From assembly GCA_013180625.2 (NCBI GenBank), contig SNVD02006977.1, positions 209,249-273,248 of the forward strand: a stretch of DNA of 64,000 bases, in the 5' to 3' direction. This DNA is from Boswellia sacra (lineage: Eukaryota > Streptophyta > Magnoliopsida > Sapindales > Burseraceae). The position numbers and the translations under genes were made by a program. Below, piece after piece: positions 59,601 to 64,000 of the stretch. Each line of letters begins with the position of its first letter. Positions within the stretch are counted from its first letter, which is position 1. Below the pieces are notes generated by a model that saw only the letters and a program-made list of their open reading frames with translations, searched no databases and had not been told where the DNA came from.

Positions 59601-62600
59601 TAAATTCATCAACATGCACTGATGGAGCTCTTCCACCAGCACATCCAACTCTCTGAGCTACTATTACATTAGAATTAGCAACACCATCAGCACTCCTTTC
59701 TTTTGCAATGTAGTCATCCACATGCAAAGATGGCGCCCTGCTGGTGTTTGGTTTCCGCTGCCGGAAGGAATCCCTCCGAGAAGGACCAGAAGGGGCTGTT
59801 GATGGACCCAAACCACGTGAAAATGTATTTTGGGTGGTTTCACCCAGTGAATTCTCGCCTTTAGTACGCCTAGTCAAGCCTTCTACCGGTGGCATTTTCC
59901 TTTTCGCAGGAAGAGTTGTTTGTGACAATCTATCAGGTAATGTTTCTGGACATTCCCATGAAAACTTGTCTTCAAATCCTACCAAGTAAAGATTATCATC
60001 AGCCCTCTCAGCACTGTCATCCACCAGTTGATGTATATTTGAAGGAACCGGAATGTCATTTGATGACAAAAGAGTTCCTTCAGTACCGATGATATCGTCA
60101 ATCTTAACTGAGCCAGTAGGGTTTTGCAACAACATCAACAATGCCCCCACAAAATTTGAAACCTATTACACCAGTAGTTAAGAAAACTTCAAAATATAAA
60201 TCAAGGGAAAACAAAGAATTTCAGAAAGACAGATTCCTAATAAGTTACAACACATACCTGACACAAGATGGTCTGCAAGTCAGGGGTAGCCAAGAAGTCA
60301 CCACCATCATTGATCTTTGAACTCAAAACATTAGCCATTTTCCAAATGTAGTTTATGTTTTCTTCAGGAAAGCCTTCAGACCCACTCTTCTCATTAGGAA
60401 GCCCAAAAAGGTATTTTAATGCAGACACCCCATCCTTGTTCACACTAACCAAGAGGGCAAACCAATAGTTCAGAGAGTGAAACAGAATCAAGCCTATTGA
60501 AGACCAAAAAAGTAGCTCTTGGAACCATTCAGTCAAACACTGTAGCATGAACCAAGTTTATAAGAGATGAAACAAAGGTTCAGAAAACAAAACAGTGGGA
60601 AATTCTGAAATACCATCTGCAGCATGTCAGAATATTATGAAATAGCAGAAAGTACCTAGAATAATGGGCCTGAAGAGGAGCAGATGCTGATGTTACACAA
60701 TGGCATGTGCCATTATTATAATTAAAAAAAACCCCATAATTGTTAAATAATTTTAGTGTTAGAAGATATCATAACTACTCTGCAAATCTTTCTTATACCC
60801 TACAAGGCTACACCAAACCAGTTGACCTATTTGACAAGCTATGCCCTACAACTGACAAAGTTTGCTTCGTAATCCCAACCGTTCACAGAACATCTTGACT
60901 TGTTTCATGAAATCTTGTAAAACAAGGTCAAAACAGTAACTGACAAAAGAAAAACGAAGAAAGTTCTCTTATTTGCAGAACATACATAGCTCAAAGAAAG
61001 ATTGCAGTTTTTGCAATTAAAAAGACGATACAAACTAGTTTTATTCAACGATAGAGATATTAAAATCTATTGCCCTTAATAATGTAGCCAATTATCAAGG
61101 CGGACCGACCTTTTTCCATCTATGCAAAAGCACAGAGAACCTAGAGAAAGTGCAGTGATGGCCTCAATTGCATAAGTTGACAAGCCCTCTTTTGAATCCA
61201 CTGATTTTAACAACTTTGTCCAGCAACTTAATAAAGGAGGATTCTTTCTCCATTCAAACTCGTTAAGAAGGCTAAGATTCCCATTCCTTTCATGTCTTCT
61301 CCCTGAATCAAATTCTTCAAGAGTAGAGCGAGTATGGCTTACAGTAGAAACTAACGCACCTTGACCTTCAGGGCAAGAAACTAATTCCTTGAAAGCTGAG
61401 AGACAAGAGACTAATTCTTTTCCAACAGGTAGGACCTGAAAAAAACAATATTCTCCATACCAATAACATTGTAACAAACACTTCTTTCTATAACTGCCAA
61501 ATGTAAAACATTCTCTGATATTCTTTCAAGCATATAAAATTCATTAAGAAAATTCCTGAAAGAAAAATTTTTCAGTGACACAAATAATACAATCAAATAA
61601 AAAAAAATCTACTAAATCATTTTGGTCTTTGACGCTGAAGCCCACATATCTTTCATTAGAAAAACTAGAAGACAAAAATGCAATAACCAACTTCTAACAA
61701 CTGCTTCAGAGATAGTGATTAGCATGAAAAACTTATAAGTATCAATTTGAACTTAAAAAGAAATAATACCTGACAAAACTTAAGGACATATGGGAAAATT
61801 AATGAACAGTCTTCAGAACTCAAATCTTCAAACTCATACCTAGTAAATCAACAAAGTAATTCAATGAATACATTGAACTTTTCCACAAAGGAAAACAGGA
61901 AAAAGAAAAAGAAAAAGAAAAAAGCACATAACACATGTCATCTACTCACAAATCATGTCTCCCAGATAGAGGTGGTCGAGAATTACAAAGCAGTGAGAAA
62001 GCTTTGAATACAGGGAGGCACCAACTAGTTAAGGTAAAACCACATTTAGCAAAATTTGTGTAGTCTGAAATCTGTTTTCCATCTGCATCAGCAGCATCAA
62101 GGCACTTCTCCAGCACTTCCATTAGCATTTGGATAATACCCTCCTTTAACAATAGTGCCTGGTGGAGAAAATAGTCATTGCACAGAAAATAAGTCACTGA
62201 TAAACTGAGAGGGGGAGGAAATTGGGGAGCATTGAGACAGATATTTATAAACCTTAGCACATGGATGTTCCAACAAGCTAGCAAGGAAATCAAGAAACTG
62301 GTGAACCTGAAAAGAGAAAAAAGCCATATCAAGCATACCAGACTCACAAATAGTTAAACTATAACATGTGAATAATAGAATCACCTTGTACACATCCATG
62401 TCTGATGAAGGAGATGAGTCAGAAAAACTAACACGGGTCCATGATAACATGGGCCGTAGAAGCGTAGAAGCATTTTCAGTTTTTAAGCAAGCAATACGTA
62501 TTATAAGAACTCGAAGCATGTCTTGTATGACTATCAATGCCTGTTAAGAAATCATATCACCAGATACGCACAAAGTAAAATAAAATAAAGTTTCTCTTCA

Positions 62601-63951
62601 AATTGAATTAGAAGTTTGACTTAGAATTGAAGTACCATAGAAGAGAATGACATCATATCAAAAGGAAAGTCTTGGGGAAAGAACACATACAGAAATAGCA
62701 TAATGTTGGATTATCTGTGCAATTTTGTCAAGGTGCGGTCTCAATTGGCTAAGCAGCTTCTCAAGGTGTCCAGGTTCTAGATACCAATCAACCTGTTTCT
62801 CCTTCTGAGGTCCCAACAACGAACCCACAGCTAATGTTCTTAGGGCACTCAACAAGGGCATTCCATTCCTCCAAAGCCAGACACCTTCTTCAGGAAAAAA
62901 ATCATTCTTGTAATGCAAAAAAGATGAACAAAAAGCTCGTCAAATAGGGCAACTCCAGGAGGTTTTGATTATAAGGATTTTTCACGACTATGTAATAAGA
63001 CAAATCAGGCAAACTTCAGCAAAGAAATTCACAATAAGTTGTCATTAATCTGTGAGACTATGATTTTGGTGAAATATAAATGCATTTGAACACAAAAAGT
63101 TATTGATTTCATGTTATTAGCAAGCTTTTGAAAGAACAAATTAAAATGGATAACTTGCATACCAAAAGACAGAGCAAACTGCAGGTCTCCTTTGGACCCA
63201 AAGCCAGCAATGAAGTAGTTTGAACACTGGCAAGAAGAGTGTGGAAAAGTCCAGGAGTCCAGCCATATATTGGCCAGAAGGCAAGAGTGGACACAACAAG
63301 ATGGCAGACTGCTCCAAACCCAAGGGCTGAATTAGGATAAGGAGTGGACAAGTCAGCTGCACAAGCAGCTAGTTTTGGGCTGCAATTACAAAATCCACTC
63401 AATTATATACCAAGTAAATAATTTGACTATCAAAAAGAAAACAGGAGAAAGTTGAATACCTAACTTCTCGATGCAAACGCAGGAGGGCGTTCATCAATTT
63501 TGTATTTTTATGCTGCTCGTTAGCTTCCTACAGACATAGCACTGAAACTATTCAATTCTTATAGAAATTTAAGGAATGCATGTCATACAGAGTGACAACT
63601 TCCCTAATAGAAAGAAGACTGAATTCCTGAATAAGCGCTCTTTCAAATAAGCATAGGTAGCCTGACTATATTACAATGCCTCCAAATAAATCACATAGAG
63701 GCCTTTCCAGTGGCAAATCAGAAGTTTATAGCAACCGTGTCACATATACAAATCAAGTGGCAATGTCACATAGTCCTTCCAAATATATCAAAGACTCAAA
63801 TTAATAATGGAACAAACCTGTAATCTCTGCAGAAGGCTGATTAGCAATACCAAAGATGGAACCAAAAGATCAACTAAGCTTTGTTCACGATTACGTTCCA
63901 ATAGTAAATCAGACGAAGAATTGCACTCTGTTCCATCATCAACAAGGTAAT
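56700..63951 (-). CDS. VIR: VIRILIZER (m6A methyltransferase scaffold), C-terminal part
   Basis: VIR is the large scaffold of the nuclear complex with MTA, MTB, FIP37 and HAKAI that writes N6-methyladenosine on mRNA. Fourteen exons are seen, with GT-AG introns and consistent phases: 63951-63818, 63527-63460, 63379-63163, 62906-62691, 62540-62385, 62306-62253, 62158-61950, 61839-61770, 61435-61110, 60444-60258, 60162-58759, 58652-57894, 57750-57679 and 56720-56700, about 1296 codons. The helical repeat part (HREVSPKLAACAADLS; VHQFLDFLASLLEHPCAK) precedes a disordered tail with two related motifs, RAPSLHVDDYIAKERS and RAPSVHVDEFMARERERQKR, acidic runs, then a Pro/Gln-rich region. It ends LSLHEYFKSPEAIQ, SLLSDRDKLCQLLEQHPKLM and ERLGQL, as in plant VIR. 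The N-terminal part lies outside the window. No lesion is seen. Confidence 0.95.
56721..57678 (-). other. VIR: Last VIR intron (958 bp)
   Basis: Starts gtttcg after CTTCAG and ends ttaacag before GAAAGG. It holds a stretch rich in accacca/ccatca words (about 57000-57160) and no inserted gene. It separates a 21-nt final exon from the rest. Confidence 0.8.
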
Positions 63952-64000
63952 CTGTAGAAGACAGCAAAGTCAAATGGTTCAATATGGCAGATAATCATTG

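Noticed and set aside
1..64000. CRISPR arrays, operons or bacterial-type systems
   Set aside because: The DNA is plant nuclear; no spaced identical repeats and no bacterial gene organisation are present.

Overview
The window is nuclear DNA of a flowering plant, most likely a eudicot. It is AT-rich, has spliced genes with GT-AG introns, and carries plant-type LTR, LINE, CACTA, Mutator-like and hAT elements. I cannot name the species.

Three host genes look functional, all on the minus strand: a complete 7-exon MATE (DETOXIFICATION) transporter at 11084-13311, a Dof zinc-finger transcription factor at 51977-52888, and the 3' part of VIRILIZER (scaffold of the mRNA m6A methyltransferase) from 56700 to the right edge (14 coding exons seen, 5' part outside the window). 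The rest is mostly transposons and gene relics.

0-10 kb: a fragment of plastid DAHP synthase with two stops, a CACTA end, an LTR end, and a palindromic CACTA-derived region holding a DUF8039-like coding fragment. 11-30 kb: the intact MATE gene, then a second MATE copy that is dead and split in two (16.66-17.89 and 29.25-29.98 kb) by a minus-strand Copia element, itself split by a LINE with a 17-bp target-site duplication. A Mutator-like element with a nested hAT MITE lies between the two MATE loci and has a truncated inverted sister at 45.6-46.8 kb.

31.6-40.0 kb is the most interesting part. Two 1.4-kb LTRs flank a Ty3/Gypsy (Athila-like) derivative that keeps a 3' gag fragment and a protease-to-RT fragment but lacks RT, RNase H and integrase. 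Between the pol remnant and the right-hand LTR it carries (i) an intact 184-codon ORF with an Arg-rich stretch plus Cys cluster resembling the nucleic-acid-binding proteins of carlaviruses, (ii) a 67-bp tandem repeat whose units each fold into a hairpin with compensatory changes, and (iii) an intronless, divergent LONELY GUY (LOG) cytokinin-activating enzyme ORF with one frame break. An LTR element carrying a virus-like RNA-binding protein and a hormone-activating enzyme is not something I know from the literature, and it is my candidate for the undescribed system.

40-56 kb is mainly non-coding: a GC-rich patch beside the LTR, a CACTA end with palindromic subterminal repeats, microsatellites, an unidentified coding relic, the Dof gene and an hAT MITE with a perfect 8-bp target-site duplication.
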